Positions 23,281 to 34,164 of a stretch of 64,000 nt of DNA are shown piece after piece. The notes beneath the pieces were generated by a model, which made no database searches, was not told the origin of the DNA, and worked only from the letters and a program-made list of their open reading frames with translations. The stretch is from Rubrivivax rivuli (GTDB taxonomy: Bacteria; Pseudomonadota; Gammaproteobacteria; Burkholderiales; Burkholderiaceae_C). The stretch covers positions 310,001-374,000 of the forward strand of contig NZ_SACR01000003.1 in assembly GCF_004016505.1 (NCBI RefSeq), in the 5' to 3' direction. Position numbers and translations under genes: made by a program. Numbering within the stretch: the first letter of the stretch is position 1; the number at the start of each line of letters is the position of its first letter.

Positions 23281-23685
23281 TTACCCGAGGGCTGCGATGC
23301 CGGCCCGCGCGATCTGCGCGTCTTCGGTCGACTTCACGCCGCTCACGCCAATGGCACCCACGACCTGACCTTCCACCACGATGGGTACGCCGCCTTCGAG
23401 CATGCCTTGAAGCGCCGGCACGCTGAGGAAGGAAACGCGGCCGCCGTTGATCATCTCTTCGTAGATGCGGCTCTCACGGCGGCCCAGCGCCGCCGTGCGG
23501 GCTTTGGCAGGAGCGATCTCGGACGAGATCGGCGCCGTGCCGTCCAGGCGCTGCATCCACATCAGGTGCCCACCGTCGTCGACGATGGCGATGGACACGG
23601 ACCACTGGTTCTTCAGGGCCTCGGCTTCAGCGGCGGCGGCGATGGCGCGCACGTCTTCCAGGGTGAGCATGGGTTTGGTTTTCAT
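23281..23685 (-). CDS. GlcG/HbpS (DUF336) family protein
   Basis: 134 residues, a single small alpha/beta domain. Family features visible: LTLEDVRAIAAAAEAEA helix, then SIAIVDDGGHLMWMQRLDG, and the closing VVGAIGVSGVKSTEDAQIA. Members bind haem or small ligands or act as accessory proteins in glycolate loci; no such locus is nearby, so the role is unknown. Start ATG 23685; the upstream in-frame extension overlaps the Bax1-I promoter region. Confidence 0.85.
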   Translation of the reverse strand: MKTKPMLTLEDVRAIAAAAEAEALKNQWSVSIAIVDDGGHLMWMQRLDGTAPISSEIAPAKARTAALGRRESRIYEEMINGGRVSFLSVPALQGMLEGGVPIVVEGQVVGAIGVSGVKSTEDAQIARAGIAALG

Positions 23686-23819
23686 GGCCGTGACGATAAC
23701 GCGCCCGCTGCCGCCTAAGACGTGGCTCTTGCTAAGGGCATGCCCGGGTAGGCCCCGGCTCCGTAGAATCATGGCCTGCGCCAAACTCGGCGCGTCATTC
23801 ACTTCCCGGAGGTTGTTCC

Positions 23820-24515
23820 ATGAACGAAAGCGTGCAGAACTATCCAGGCGTGGCCGGTAGCGGCGCGCTGGCGGCGCAGCGCAACCGCGTGCTGCGCAAC
23901 ACCTACTGGTTGCTGGCCCTGTCGATGGTGCCCACGGTGCTGGGTGCCTGGGTGGGCGTGCAGACCGGCATGCTCCGCGGCATGGGCATGGGCCTGAGCA
24001 TGATCCTGTTCCTGGGTGGCGCCTTCGGCTTCATGTTCGCCATCGAGAAGTTCAAGAACTCGGCAGCGGGCGTGCCCATCCTGCTGGGCTTCACCTTCTT
24101 CATGGGCCTGATGCTGTCGCGCTTGGTGGGCGCGGTGCTGGGCCTGAACAACGGCGCCAGCCTGATCATGACGGCCTTCGCCGGCACGGGTGCGGTGTTC
24201 CTGGGCATGGCCAGCCTGAGCACGGTGATCAAGCGTGACCTGTCGCAGATGGGCAAGTTCATGTTCATCGGCGTCATCCTGCTGCTGGTGGCTGGCATCG
24301 CCAACCTCTTCATCCAGAGCAGCGCGCTGATGATCACACTGTCGGTGCTGGCGATCGGCATCTTCTCGTTCTTCATCCTGCACGACCTGAAGCGCGTGCA
24401 AGATGGTGAAGAGACGAACTACATCACCGCAACGCTGGGCGTGTACCTGAGCCTTTACAACGTGTTCAGCAACCTGTTGGCGCTGCTGGGCATCTTCGGC
24501 GGCGAGCGCGAATAA
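23820..24515 (+). CDS. Bax inhibitor-1 / YccA family membrane protein
   Basis: 231 residues with seven hydrophobic segments. The family signature is visible: an N-terminal soluble stretch with RNRVLRNTYWLLALSM, conserved acidic residues in the last helices (FILHDLKRVQDGEETNYI, then LYLSLYN-type ending YLSLYNVFSNLLALLGI). E. coli YccA is a substrate and modulator of FtsH, whose gene lies elsewhere in this window. A consensus-like TAGAAT (23764-23769) precedes the gene. Confidence 0.92.
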   Translation: MNESVQNYPGVAGSGALAAQRNRVLRNTYWLLALSMVPTVLGAWVGVQTGMLRGMGMGLSMILFLGGAFGFMFAIEKFKNSAAGVPILLGFTFFMGLMLSRLVGAVLGLNNGASLIMTAFAGTGAVFLGMASLSTVIKRDLSQMGKFMFIGVILLLVAGIANLFIQSSALMITLSVLAIGIFSFFILHDLKRVQDGEETNYITATLGVYLSLYNVFSNLLALLGIFGGERE

Positions 24516-24536
24516 GGCGTTCAACGCCCAAGACGA

Positions 24537-24562
24537 ACGGGGCCCTCGGGCCCCGTTTTTTC
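24537..24562. terminator. Terminator after the Bax inhibitor-1-like gene
   Basis: ACGGGGCC-CTC-GGGCCCCGT followed by T6. It lies between convergent genes; the T-tract favours use by the plus-strand gene. Confidence 0.85.
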
Positions 24563-24581
24563 TTGCCTGCCGCGTGGGCTT

Positions 24582-25973
24582 TCAGAGGCGGTCGAAGACA
24601 GCCATGCTCTCCACGTGGGCCGTGTGCGGGAACATGTTCACCACGCCCGCCAGACTGCAGCGGTAGCCGCCCTGGTGCACCAGCAGGCCGGCGTCACGGG
24701 CCAACGTGGCCGGGTTGCAACTGACGTAGACGATGCGCCGTGGCAGCTCGAAACCGCCCTCGGCGTGCAGGTCGGCCACCGCCTTGGCCAGCGCGAAGGC
24801 GCCTTCTCGCGGCGGGTCGATCAACCATCGCTGCACGGGGCCGGCGGCTTTCAGATCGGCAGGCGTGATCTCGAAGAGGTTGCGCGCCTCGAAACGGGTC
24901 TTGTGCGCCAGACCGTTGCGCTGCGAGTTGGCCCGCGCGCGGGCCACCAGCGTCTCGCTGCCTTCGATGCCCAGCACGCCGGCGGCGCGCGTGGCGAGCG
25001 GCAGCGTGAAGTTGCCGAGCCCGCAGAACCAGTCGATGACCTGATCGTCGGCCTGCACGTCCAGCAGCTTCAGGGCGCGGTCGACCAGCACGCGGTTGAT
25101 GTGTGGGTTGACCTGGGTGAAGTCGGTGGGCTTGAAAGGCATCGTGATGCCGTACTCGGGCAGGCGGTAGGCCAGCTCGGGACCGCCTTCGTCGAGCAGG
25201 TGCACGGTGTCCGGCCCCTTGGGCTGCAGCCACCACTGCACCGCGTGCACTGCCGCGAAGTCGCGCAGGCGCTGGGCATCGCCCGGCGTCAGTGGCGCGA
25301 GGTTGCGCAGCACCAGGGCTGTCACGGGACCGTCAGGGCCGTCGCCAGCGGCGAGTTCGATCTGCGGCATCTGCTCGCGCAGCTCCATGCTGCCGATCAG
25401 CGCCCGCAGAGGCATGAGCATCGCGCTGACCTTGGGCGGCAGCACGGGGCAGACCTGCATGTCGGCCACGTAGCGCGACTTGCGCTCATGAAAGCCGATG
25501 AGCACCGTGCCCTTCTTGTGCACGTAGCGAACAGACAGGCGAGCGCGATCCCGGTAACCCCAAGCCGGGCCTTCGATGGGGCGCAGCAGACGGTCGGCCT
25601 CGACCTTGGCCAAGTGCCAGAGGTTGTCTTCCAGCACCCGCTGCTTCACGGCCACCTGGGCCGAGGGGTGCAGGTGCTGCATCTTGCAGCCACCGCAGGC
25701 ACCCGCGTGCAGGCCGAAGTGGGGGCAACCCGGGCGTACACGCTGCGGGCTCTCGCGGCCCAGCGCCGACATGGTGCCCTGCTCCCAGCTGTTCTTCTTT
25801 CGAGAGACCTGCACCTGGACGCGCTCGCCGGGCAGCGCGCCCTCGATGAAGACGACCTTGCCGCCGCCCTCGCCTTCGAGTCCTTCTGCACCCTCGGGCT
25901 TGGGCCGGTGCGCGATGCCCTGGGCTTCAAGGTCGAGCGACTCGACCTCGAGCCAATCAAATCCGCTGCTCAT
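24582..25973 (-). CDS. rlmD: 23S rRNA (uracil-1939-C5)-methyltransferase RlmD
   Basis: 463 residues. N-terminal TRAM domain (about 1-70), a 4Fe-4S cluster site with Cys83, Cys93, Cys96 and Cys175, then a Rossmann methyltransferase domain ([16 protein letters not shown]) and the catalytic motif [11 protein letters not shown] near the C-terminus. It lies just downstream of nlpD on the same strand (30 bp gap). Confidence 0.96.
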   Translation of the reverse strand: MSSGFDWLEVESLDLEAQGIAHRPKPEGAEGLEGEGGGKVVFIEGALPGERVQVQVSRKKNSWEQGTMSALGRESPQRVRPGCPHFGLHAGACGGCKMQHLHPSAQVAVKQRVLEDNLWHLAKVEADRLLRPIEGPAWGYRDRARLSVRYVHKKGTVLIGFHERKSRYVADMQVCPVLPPKVSAMLMPLRALIGSMELREQMPQIELAAGDGPDGPVTALVLRNLAPLTPGDAQRLRDFAAVHAVQWWLQPKGPDTVHLLDEGGPELAYRLPEYGITMPFKPTDFTQVNPHINRVLVDRALKLLDVQADDQVIDWFCGLGNFTLPLATRAAGVLGIEGSETLVARARANSQRNGLAHKTRFEARNLFEITPADLKAAGPVQRWLIDPPREGAFALAKAVADLHAEGGFELPRRIVYVSCNPATLARDAGLLVHQGGYRCSLAGVVNMFPHTAHVESMAVFDRL

Positions 25974-26003
25974 CGATGCTGGAATGGAAGAGCGGTGGAG
26001 CGC

Positions 26004-26969
26004 TCAGCGCGAGGGCAACAGGCGGGCGGGATCGACAGGCTTGCCCTGCCGGCGGATCTCGAAGTGCAATTGCACGCGCTCGGCATCGCTGGAACCCATC
26101 TCCGCGATCTTCTGACCGCGGCGCACGGCTTGGTCTTCCTTCACCAGCAAGGTCTGGTTGTGCGCGTAGGCGGTCAGGTAAGTGGCGTTGTGCTTGACGA
26201 TCACCAGGTTGCCGTAGCCCCGCAAACCTGCGCCGGCATACACGACGCGGCCGTCGGCTGCCGCGAGCACCGGGTCACCGGCCTTGCCACCGATGGCCAG
26301 GCCCTTGCTCTTGACTTCGTCGAAGCCCGTCAGCACTGGACCGGCGGCTGGCCAGAGCCAGTTCAGATCGTCGTCGCCGTCGCGCGCCACCGGCGGCGTC
26401 GCGGTGGGCGCCGACGCGGCCGGGGTCGACGCGCCGGCGCTCGGCGTTTCGGGGCGGGGCGCGGCGCTGTCGAGCGGGCGGCTTTCCACACGTCCGGAAG
26501 GTGCCACCGGACGTGCCACGACGCCGTTGGCGTCGGCTTGCGGCGGCACCACACGCAGCACCTGCCCGACCTCGATCACGTTCGGTTGGGTCAGGCCGTT
26601 CCAGCGGGCGATGTCGCGCCAGTTCTGACCGTTCTCCAGGCCCACGCGGATCAGCGTGTCGCCCGGCTTGACGGTGTAGTAGCCCGGCTTGCCGGCGTTC
26701 TCTGCGCCCGCGGGCAAGCGCGGCGGCGCGGTTTCGGCGGCGGTCGAGGTGCTGGCACCTGCCGCCGAGGCTGGCGCCGCGCCTGGGGCTGGCAGCGGCG
26801 AACGCGGCTGACCGACCGAGGTGCGGTCTTCCACCGGAGCGCGGTGAGTGGGCGAGGCGCAGGCCGCCAGGCCCAGCACGGCCACCGCCAGCGCCGCGCG
26901 CCATGCAAGCGTTGCGGGCACGGCGCGGGCGCCGTGGTGGTGTGGGCAGATCTGCGGGTTCACGTTCAT
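26004..26969 (-). CDS. nlpD: NlpD-like LysM/M23 lipoprotein
   Basis: 321 residues. A lipoprotein signal (LAVAVLGLAAC, lipobox LAAC) is followed by a Pro/Ala-rich linker, one LysM domain (GYYTVKPGDTLIRVG to VGQVLRVV), a second Pro/Ala linker and a C-terminal LytM/M23 domain. The M23 zinc ligands are incomplete: the first His is lost (SKGLAIGG), as in E. coli NlpD, while YAHN and LHFEIR remain. It is therefore expected to be an activator of a cell-wall amidase during division rather than an active peptidase. Its ATG overlaps the pcm stop. Confidence 0.93.
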   Translation of the reverse strand: MNVNPQICPHHHGARAVPATLAWRAALAVAVLGLAACASPTHRAPVEDRTSVGQPRSPLPAPGAAPASAAGASTSTAAETAPPRLPAGAENAGKPGYYTVKPGDTLIRVGLENGQNWRDIARWNGLTQPNVIEVGQVLRVVPPQADANGVVARPVAPSGRVESRPLDSAAPRPETPSAGASTPAASAPTATPPVARDGDDDLNWLWPAAGPVLTGFDEVKSKGLAIGGKAGDPVLAAADGRVVYAGAGLRGYGNLVIVKHNATYLTAYAHNQTLLVKEDQAVRRGQKIAEMGSSDAERVQLHFEIRRQGKPVDPARLLPSR

Positions 26970-27817
26970 GCAGCGCCGGATTTTAGGGGGACGAAATGCA
27001 CGGCATCGAGCCACTGGCGCTGCAGTTGCCCATCGGTCTGTCGGTCGATGACGAGCAAGCCCTGGCCCCCGCGCTGGGCGTCGTGCATCGGAGCGACCAG
27101 GCGACCGCCGACGGCCAACTGCTCCAACCAGGCGGGCGGCAGGTCTTCGCCGCCTGCGGCGGCCACGATGCTGTCGAACGGCGCCCGCGGCGCATGGCCA
27201 AGTCGGCCATCGCCATAAACCAGGCGCAGGTCGCCCAGACGCTGGCCATCCAGGTTCTCGACGGCCTTGTCGTGCAGACCGCGCAGGCGCTCGATGGAGA
27301 CCACGCTGCGGCCCAGCAGGGCCAGCAGGGCAGCCTGGTAGCCGCACCCGGTGCCGATCTCCAGCACACGCCCGAGGTGGCCCTGTGCGCGGGCGCTCTG
27401 CCCCTCGAACAACAGCGTGAGCATGCGAGCCACCACCGAAGGCTTGCTGATGGTCTGAGACAGGCCGATCGGCAATGCGGTGTCTTCGTAGGCCTGGATG
27501 GCCAGCGCGCTATCGACGAAGCGGTGGCGCTCCACCGTCGCGAAGGCCTGCAGCACCGCCTCAACGCGCACGCCATCGGCGCGCAGCCGCTGCACCATGC
27601 GCTGCCGCACCGCGGCGGAATCAAGGCCCAGGCCGCTGGGCTGATGGCGCCCCGCCGCCTGTTGTGCAGCAGCCTGTGCGGCGTGCTGCAGCGGCGCCTG
27701 CGGGCGCAGCACTTCGCCACCCGTGCCGCGCGTGCGGCCCTCGGGCCGCGCGTGCACACGATCCAGGCCCAGCGGGAAACGCGGCGAGCGCGGTGGTCGC
27801 GGCGGTGCAGCCGTCAT
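26966..27817 (-). CDS. pcm: Protein-L-isoaspartate O-methyltransferase
   Basis: 283 residues. Repairs isoaspartyl residues using SAM. Motifs: [29 protein letters not shown] and the final [10 protein letters not shown] 70-residue Arg/Pro/Gln-rich N-terminal extension precedes the conserved domain and is absent in E. coli Pcm (208 residues); the true start could be internal, but no better-placed ATG appears before [10 protein letters not shown]. It overlaps surE upstream and nlpD downstream by 4 bp each. Confidence 0.92.
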   Translation of the reverse strand: MTAAPPRPPRSPRFPLGLDRVHARPEGRTRGTGGEVLRPQAPLQHAAQAAAQQAAGRHQPSGLGLDSAAVRQRMVQRLRADGVRVEAVLQAFATVERHRFVDSALAIQAYEDTALPIGLSQTISKPSVVARMLTLLFEGQSARAQGHLGRVLEIGTGCGYQAALLALLGRSVVSIERLRGLHDKAVENLDGQRLGDLRLVYGDGRLGHAPRAPFDSIVAAAGGEDLPPAWLEQLAVGGRLVAPMHDAQRGGQGLLVIDRQTDGQLQRQWLDAVHFVPLKSGAA

Positions 27818-28584
27818 GCTGCGGGCTGCGCCGTGCGCGCGGCCCACAGGCCGAGCGCGGCATGGTCGGTGAGGTCGACCTGCAGCGGCGTGATGGACAC
27901 GCGGCCTTGCGCCACGGCATGGAAATCGGTGCCTTCGCCGCATTCGCGCGCATCGCCGGCCGGGCCGATCCAGTAGATGGGTTCGCCGCGCGGGTTGGTC
28001 TGCCGGATCACGGGCTCGCTGGCGTGGCGCCGGCCCAGCCGCGTGACGACACGCGGCAGTTGCAGCGCGTCGGCACGGTTCGGGATGTTCACGTTCAGCA
28101 GCCAGGGCGCTCCGTCCAGGCGCACCTGCGAAAGCACCTGTTCGACGATGGCCCGCGCGGTGGCCGCCGCGGCATCGATCTCACCCCAGCCCTTCTCGGC
28201 CTGCGAGAAGGCGATGGCTGGCACCCCGAAAAGATAACCCTCCATGGCCGCCGCCACGGTGCCGGAGTAGAGCGTGTCGTCGCCCATGTTGGCGCCGTTG
28301 TTGATGCCCGAGAGCACGAGGTCGGGCCGCTGGCTCATCACCCCGGTCAGCGCCAGATGCACGCAGTCCGAAGGCGTGCCGTTGACGACGTGCACGGCGT
28401 GTCCGCGCGCCCCCCTGGCCTGAAAGATATTGAGCGGCCGGCCGAGCGTCAGCGCGTTGCTGGTGCCGCTGGCGTTCTGCTCGGGGGCGAAGACCGTGAT
28501 CTCGCCCAGGCCCTCGCAGGCTTGCACCAGGGCTGCCAGCCCCGTGGCGAGATAACCGTCGTCGTTGGCAATGAGGATGCGCAT
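27814..28584 (-). CDS. surE: 5'/3'-nucleotidase SurE
   Basis: 256 residues. Metal-dependent nucleoside monophosphatase of stationary phase. The metal-binding [11 protein letters not shown] opening, the [13 protein letters not shown] segment and [19 protein letters not shown] are all present. First gene of surE-pcm-nlpD, the same order as in E. coli. Confidence 0.96.
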   Translation of the reverse strand: MRILIANDDGYLATGLAALVQACEGLGEITVFAPEQNASGTSNALTLGRPLNIFQARGARGHAVHVVNGTPSDCVHLALTGVMSQRPDLVLSGINNGANMGDDTLYSGTVAAAMEGYLFGVPAIAFSQAEKGWGEIDAAAATARAIVEQVLSQVRLDGAPWLLNVNIPNRADALQLPRVVTRLGRRHASEPVIRQTNPRGEPIYWIGPAGDARECGEGTDFHAVAQGRVSITPLQVDLTDHAALGLWAARTAQPAA

Positions 28585-28609
28585 AGGGCTTCAGATTGTA
28601 GGGAGCAAG

Positions 28610-28632
28610 AAAAAGGCGGGCCGAGGCCCGCC
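28610..28632 (-). terminator. Rho-independent terminator of the TonB receptor gene
   Basis: On the minus strand GGCGGGCC-TC-GGCCCGCC runs into T5, 27 bp after the receptor stop and before surE. Confidence 0.85.
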
Positions 28633-28658
28633 TTGTTCGTACCGCTGTCGGTTCTGGA

Positions 28659-31586
28659 TCAGAACTTGAGCGTGGCGCCGATGGTGTAGGCGCGGCCGAC
28701 CACGTCGTAGTACGACGGGAAGGTGTTGCCGCTGTTCGTCGCGGTGGTGCCGATCGTGCTGCCCACTTCCGGCGGCTTCTTGTCGAAGGCGTTGGCCACC
28801 GAGAGCTTCAGCTTCAGGTTCTTGGTGACGTTCCAGTCCACGGTCAGGTCGACGTAGCTGTAGGCCTTGACGGTCGAGAACTGGGGCAGGTAGTTCGTGC
28901 CGCCCGGCTCCTCGATGACCTTGCCCACGTACTTCCAGTTGTAGGCGAAGTTCCAGTCACCCACGTTCCAGCTGCCACGCTGCGTGAACTTGGTCTTGTA
29001 GTTCGGGCCGCCGCAGCTCGTGCCGTAGAAGCCCAGGCAGTCCAGCAGAGGCACGCCAGGGATGGTCTGGAACTCGTACTTCGTCACCTGGTTGGCGCTC
29101 AGGGCGAGGTCGACACGGCCCCACTTGGCGTCCAGACCCAGGCTGCGCAGCGGCAGGCGGTAACGCACTTCGAGGTCGTAGCCAGCGGTCCAGTCGGTGC
29201 CGAGGTTCGACGTCGAGGTGTTCACGCCGCGCGCGGTGCCACCGTTGAAGGTGCCGTCCACCGGGCTGCGACCGATCAGGCCGCACAGCGAGTTGAAGCC
29301 CAGGCCGGGGTTCAGCGCGGTGGTGTAGCAGCCGTTGATCACCTGCGGTGCCGTCGCGGCGCTCACCGACTTGTTGATCGTGATCTGGTAGTAGTCCAGA
29401 GAGACCGACAGACCCGGCACGAAGTCGGGCTCGAACACGAAGCCGACGGTCGACGTGTCGGCTTCCTCGGGGCCCAGGTTCGGGTTGCCACCGGCCACCA
29501 CGTTGATCTGGCCCGCCGAAGGCTGCGGCACGGCGCCGACCTGGCCCAGGGGCACGCCGGTCTGGACGCAAAGCGCCGACAGCGTGCCAGGCGTGTTGGC
29601 CTGTGCCGCGCTGATGTTGTTGCCGGCGCAGGGGTCGACCTGCAGGTTCGCCAGGCCCGACACCACCGGGGCGTACAGCTCGTTCACGTTCGGGGCGCGG
29701 GTGGCGCGCTGCTTCATCGCGCGGAAGCGCAGGCCCTTGATCGGGGTCCACTCGCCGCCGTACTTCCAGCTGTCGTAGTTCTTGCTCGAGTTGCCCGACG
29801 TGAACTTCGTCGTGCGGAAGCCGGCTTCCAGGTTCAGCGCCTTGGCGGCCGGGAAATCGGCCAGCACGGGGATGATGGCTTCGAAGAAGCCTTCATCCAG
29901 CTTCAGCGTACCGCTGCGGTCAGGCAGCGGCGCGCCGGTGCCCAGAACTTCGCCCTGGATCTGCGACGGGCCGTCAGACGCGTTGCCACCGAAAGTGGTG
30001 CGCTGCTCGGCACCGATGGCCAGAGAGATGGGGGCCTTGGCCAGCGGGCTCTTGATCGGACCCAGGTCGCCGGAGAAGCTGGCCGAGTAGACCTTCTGCG
30101 TCACCGTCTGCTGCTGGATGGCGTTGACGTTGAAGAAGGCCAGCATGGCCGGGGTGATGGAGCCTTCGGCGCCGAACACGTTCAGCGGCACGCAGCCGTT
30201 GGCGGTGTTGGTACAAGCCGTGGTGCTCAGCGCGTTCAGCGCCTGGCGCGAACGGGCCAGGGAACCCCAGTTGATGCGGGTGCTGACCTGGAAGGCGCGG
30301 CCACTGGTCATGTAGGCGTCATAGCCCCAGTTGCTCAGGAAGGGCAGCGTGCCCTTCACGCCCACCGTGTACTGCGAGGTCTCGTTGTCGAAGGTGTTAA
30401 TGCGGGGGCCGATCTCGGTGATGCGGCGGTTGATCTGCATCTGCACGATGGTCGTGCCACCCGCGCCAGAGACGCAGCCGGCGGCGGCGATCTGGTAGGC
30501 CGCGCACAGCTGGTTGCGCATGGCCGTCGGGATGTACGGGTTGCCGATGGGCACGTCGTACAGGTTGTTGAAGGTGCCCGTGGCGGCCAGGTTCAGCTCG
30601 ACCTTCGAACGCGTGTAGAACAGGTCGGCGTAGACCTGCGCGTTGTCGTTGATCGTGTACTCGGCCAACGCCGTCATCTGGGTGCGATCCAGCGGCGTGA
30701 TGAAATAGTTGGGCGGGTTGAAGTTGTACAGGTTCACCGCGTTGGCGGCGCCCAGCGTGCCCGTGGCCGGGTTGATCTGGCGGCTGCCCGGCAGCGCGCC
30801 GTTGAGGCCGGCGTTCCAGTCGGCGGCGGGGATGTTCGACGGGCGTGCGATCGTGAAGGCCGAAGGCACGGTGGTGCCCGAGCCGCCAGGCGCGCCACTG
30901 GTCGAAGTGATCGAGAAGACGCTGAACGGGCGCTCGCCCTGGGTCAGCGGGTTGGTCTTGGCCTGGCCGACGCTCAGCGCGACGTTGCCCTTGCCTTCGG
31001 CAAAGCCGGCGCCCAGGGTCAGGTCGGTGCGATAGCGCTTGGCGTCGCCTTCTTCAGAAACGCCGTAGGAGCCCGAGGCTTCGACGCCCTGGAAGTTCTT
31101 CTTCAGAACGAAGTTCACGACACCGGCCACGGCGTCGGCACCGTACACGGCCGAAGCGCCGCCGGTGACGATGTCCACGCGCTCCAGCAGCGAGACAGGG
31201 ATCGAGTTGGTGTCGACGACGCCAGCCAGGTTGAACGGCACCATGCGGCGGCCGTTGACCAGCACCAGGGTGCGGTTCGTACCGAGGCCGCGCAGCTGGA
31301 TGGTGGCACCACCGCCCGAGCCGTTGTTGGTGTTGGCGCCAATGGCCGGCGTGGTGGCCGGCAGGCTGCGCACGACTTCTTCAACGGCCACCGGCTGGGT
31401 GGTGTTGAGTTCGGCAGCGCTGACGCTGGAGATCGGGCTGTTCGACACCGCACCCAGGGTGCGGATGCGCGAACCGGTGATCTCGACGCGCTCTGCCGTC
31501 TGGGCGACGACGGGCATCGAGGTCGCCAGCAGAGCGCCGCCCAGCGCCAAGAGGGCGCCGGTGCAGACTTTGGTCTTCTTGAACAT
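28659..31586 (-). CDS. TonB-dependent outer-membrane receptor
   Basis: 975 residues. A signal peptide (cleavage near TSMPVVAQ, residue 29) precedes a short N-terminal stretch ERVEITGSRI, then the plug domain with LRGLGTNRTLVLVNGRR and GASAVYGADAVAGVVN, and a large 22-strand-type barrel ending in AYTIGATLKF with the C-terminal aromatic required for Bam insertion. There is no STN signalling domain, so it is not a sigma-regulating receptor. The sequence group is used for varied substrates (iron chelates, oligosaccharides, B12) and the ligand cannot be told here. The ATG at 31586 begins the signal peptide. No tonB or transport genes are adjacent. Confidence 0.93.
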   Translation of the reverse strand: MFKKTKVCTGALLALGGALLATSMPVVAQTAERVEITGSRIRTLGAVSNSPISSVSAAELNTTQPVAVEEVVRSLPATTPAIGANTNNGSGGGATIQLRGLGTNRTLVLVNGRRMVPFNLAGVVDTNSIPVSLLERVDIVTGGASAVYGADAVAGVVNFVLKKNFQGVEASGSYGVSEEGDAKRYRTDLTLGAGFAEGKGNVALSVGQAKTNPLTQGERPFSVFSITSTSGAPGGSGTTVPSAFTIARPSNIPAADWNAGLNGALPGSRQINPATGTLGAANAVNLYNFNPPNYFITPLDRTQMTALAEYTINDNAQVYADLFYTRSKVELNLAATGTFNNLYDVPIGNPYIPTAMRNQLCAAYQIAAAGCVSGAGGTTIVQMQINRRITEIGPRINTFDNETSQYTVGVKGTLPFLSNWGYDAYMTSGRAFQVSTRINWGSLARSRQALNALSTTACTNTANGCVPLNVFGAEGSITPAMLAFFNVNAIQQQTVTQKVYSASFSGDLGPIKSPLAKAPISLAIGAEQRTTFGGNASDGPSQIQGEVLGTGAPLPDRSGTLKLDEGFFEAIIPVLADFPAAKALNLEAGFRTTKFTSGNSSKNYDSWKYGGEWTPIKGLRFRAMKQRATRAPNVNELYAPVVSGLANLQVDPCAGNNISAAQANTPGTLSALCVQTGVPLGQVGAVPQPSAGQINVVAGGNPNLGPEEADTSTVGFVFEPDFVPGLSVSLDYYQITINKSVSAATAPQVINGCYTTALNPGLGFNSLCGLIGRSPVDGTFNGGTARGVNTSTSNLGTDWTAGYDLEVRYRLPLRSLGLDAKWGRVDLALSANQVTKYEFQTIPGVPLLDCLGFYGTSCGGPNYKTKFTQRGSWNVGDWNFAYNWKYVGKVIEEPGGTNYLPQFSTVKAYSYVDLTVDWNVTKNLKLKLSVANAFDKKPPEVGSTIGTTATNSGNTFPSYYDVVGRAYTIGATLKF

Positions 31587-31978
31587 GTGAATCGGACTCC
31601 TGGTGAGTAGTTGCTCAGTCAATTCACTCGCCGCGGCGTCTGTCGCGCGCCCAGACGGGCACGCACGACCCCCGCGCAGGCATCGTGTGAACTTATTGTC
31701 ACGGCAAGGATCCAGGCCCCCGGCCCGGACCGGCCCGCAGTTGGGGGCTCCGCGTGACCCAGGCGTCACACATCCAGGCGCAGGAAACATCCGCAAGTTG
31801 TTGAAATTCAAAGGCTTATCCCCCTTTTGATTAGGGGGGCGGGGCGCCGACGGCGGGTTTCCACCGATCGTGTCGGGCCCCGGCAACGTTGGCCCCGTGC
31901 AACAGACGCCGGGGCGGGCTGGCGCACCGAACCGGGAATACCGGCAGTGCCAGCAGGGTCGTTAGGGGCCGGCTGCCG
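31587..31978. other. 392-bp intergenic region upstream of the TonB receptor
   Basis: No gene is seen here. The minus strand carries the receptor leader. A C5/G5 hairpin (31820-31838, loop about 9 nt, A/T-rich) lies about 240 bp upstream of the receptor start. The stretch around 31675-31710 is locally A/T-richer and could hold the promoter, but no clear -35/-10 pair was found. Confidence 0.5.
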
Positions 31979-32881
31979 TCACCAGCCGATGAAGGCGTCG
32001 CGCCCCTGCACCGCCAACTGCACGCGGCGCCCCACCGGCAGACACACGCGGGGGTGCAGATGGCCGAAGGGCAGCCCGGTCAGCACCGGGGTGCTGCTGA
32101 CCGAACGCAAGTGCGCCACCACCGTCTTGAGCGAATACCCACGGTCCAGCGGCGACTTCTTCCACTCGCTGAAGTGGCCCAGCAGCACCGCCTTCTGGCG
32201 GGCCAGAACGCCGGCCTGGTGCAGCTGGAGCATGCAGCGCTCCACACGGTAGGGGTGCTCGCCCACGTCCTCCAGGAACAGCACGCCGCCGCTGATGCGC
32301 GGCCAGTGCGGCGTGCCCAGCATCGAGCACACCATGGCGAGGTTGCCGCCCCACAGTTTGCCGGCGGCCGTGAGACCGTCGAATCCGGCCTCGGTACGAA
32401 AGCCCACCGCTTCCAGTTCGCCCCCCATGGCCTCGACGAAACAATCGCGCGTGACCTCGTCCACGCCGCCTTCGGCCTCGGTGCGACCGAAGCTCTCCAC
32501 CGCCGTCGGGCCGGCCCAGCTTTCGTGCCCGCTGTGCGCCAGCAAGCCGAGCTGCAAGGCGGTGAGATCGCTGAAACCCACCCAGCGCGTGCCCTGCTCC
32601 ACGCTGCGGGCCAGCAGCGGCCAGTCGATGCGGTCGAGCAGGCGTGTGCAGCCATAGCCGCCGCGCACGGCCAGGGCCACCGAGGGCGCCACCAAGGCCA
32701 CACGGTGGATGGCTGCCAGGCGTGTGTCGTCATCCCCTGCGAAGCGCTGGTGGCGGGCCAGCGCGGCCTCGTCGACCGTGACGCTGAAGCCCAGGCCCTG
32801 CAGGCGGCGCGCCGCCAGGCGCAGGCCTGCTGCCTTGGGCAAAGCCCCGGCGGGCGCGAAGAGGGTCAGGCTCGTGGACAT
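31979..32881 (-). CDS. ldcA: Muramoyltetrapeptide LD-carboxypeptidase (S66)
   Basis: 300 residues. Cytoplasmic serine peptidase that removes the terminal D-Ala from tetrapeptides in murein recycling. Conserved features: RGGYGCTRLLDRIDW, the nucleophile Ser104 in VGFSDLTALQ, the catalytic Glu in FLEDVGEHPYRVER, and the C-terminal His in LPFGH. It lies 11 bp after tadA, same direction. Confidence 0.93.
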   Translation of the reverse strand: MSTSLTLFAPAGALPKAAGLRLAARRLQGLGFSVTVDEAALARHQRFAGDDDTRLAAIHRVALVAPSVALAVRGGYGCTRLLDRIDWPLLARSVEQGTRWVGFSDLTALQLGLLAHSGHESWAGPTAVESFGRTEAEGGVDEVTRDCFVEAMGGELEAVGFRTEAGFDGLTAAGKLWGGNLAMVCSMLGTPHWPRISGGVLFLEDVGEHPYRVERCMLQLHQAGVLARQKAVLLGHFSEWKKSPLDRGYSLKTVVAHLRSVSSTPVLTGLPFGHLHPRVCLPVGRRVQLAVQGRDAFIGW

Positions 32882-32892
32882 GGTTCAGGCTT

Positions 32893-34113
<1,221 letters not shown>

Positions 34114-34164
34114 CTACAGTGCGGCACGCTGCGGCCCCGCCCGCGGCAGCAGTACCCGCCACCG

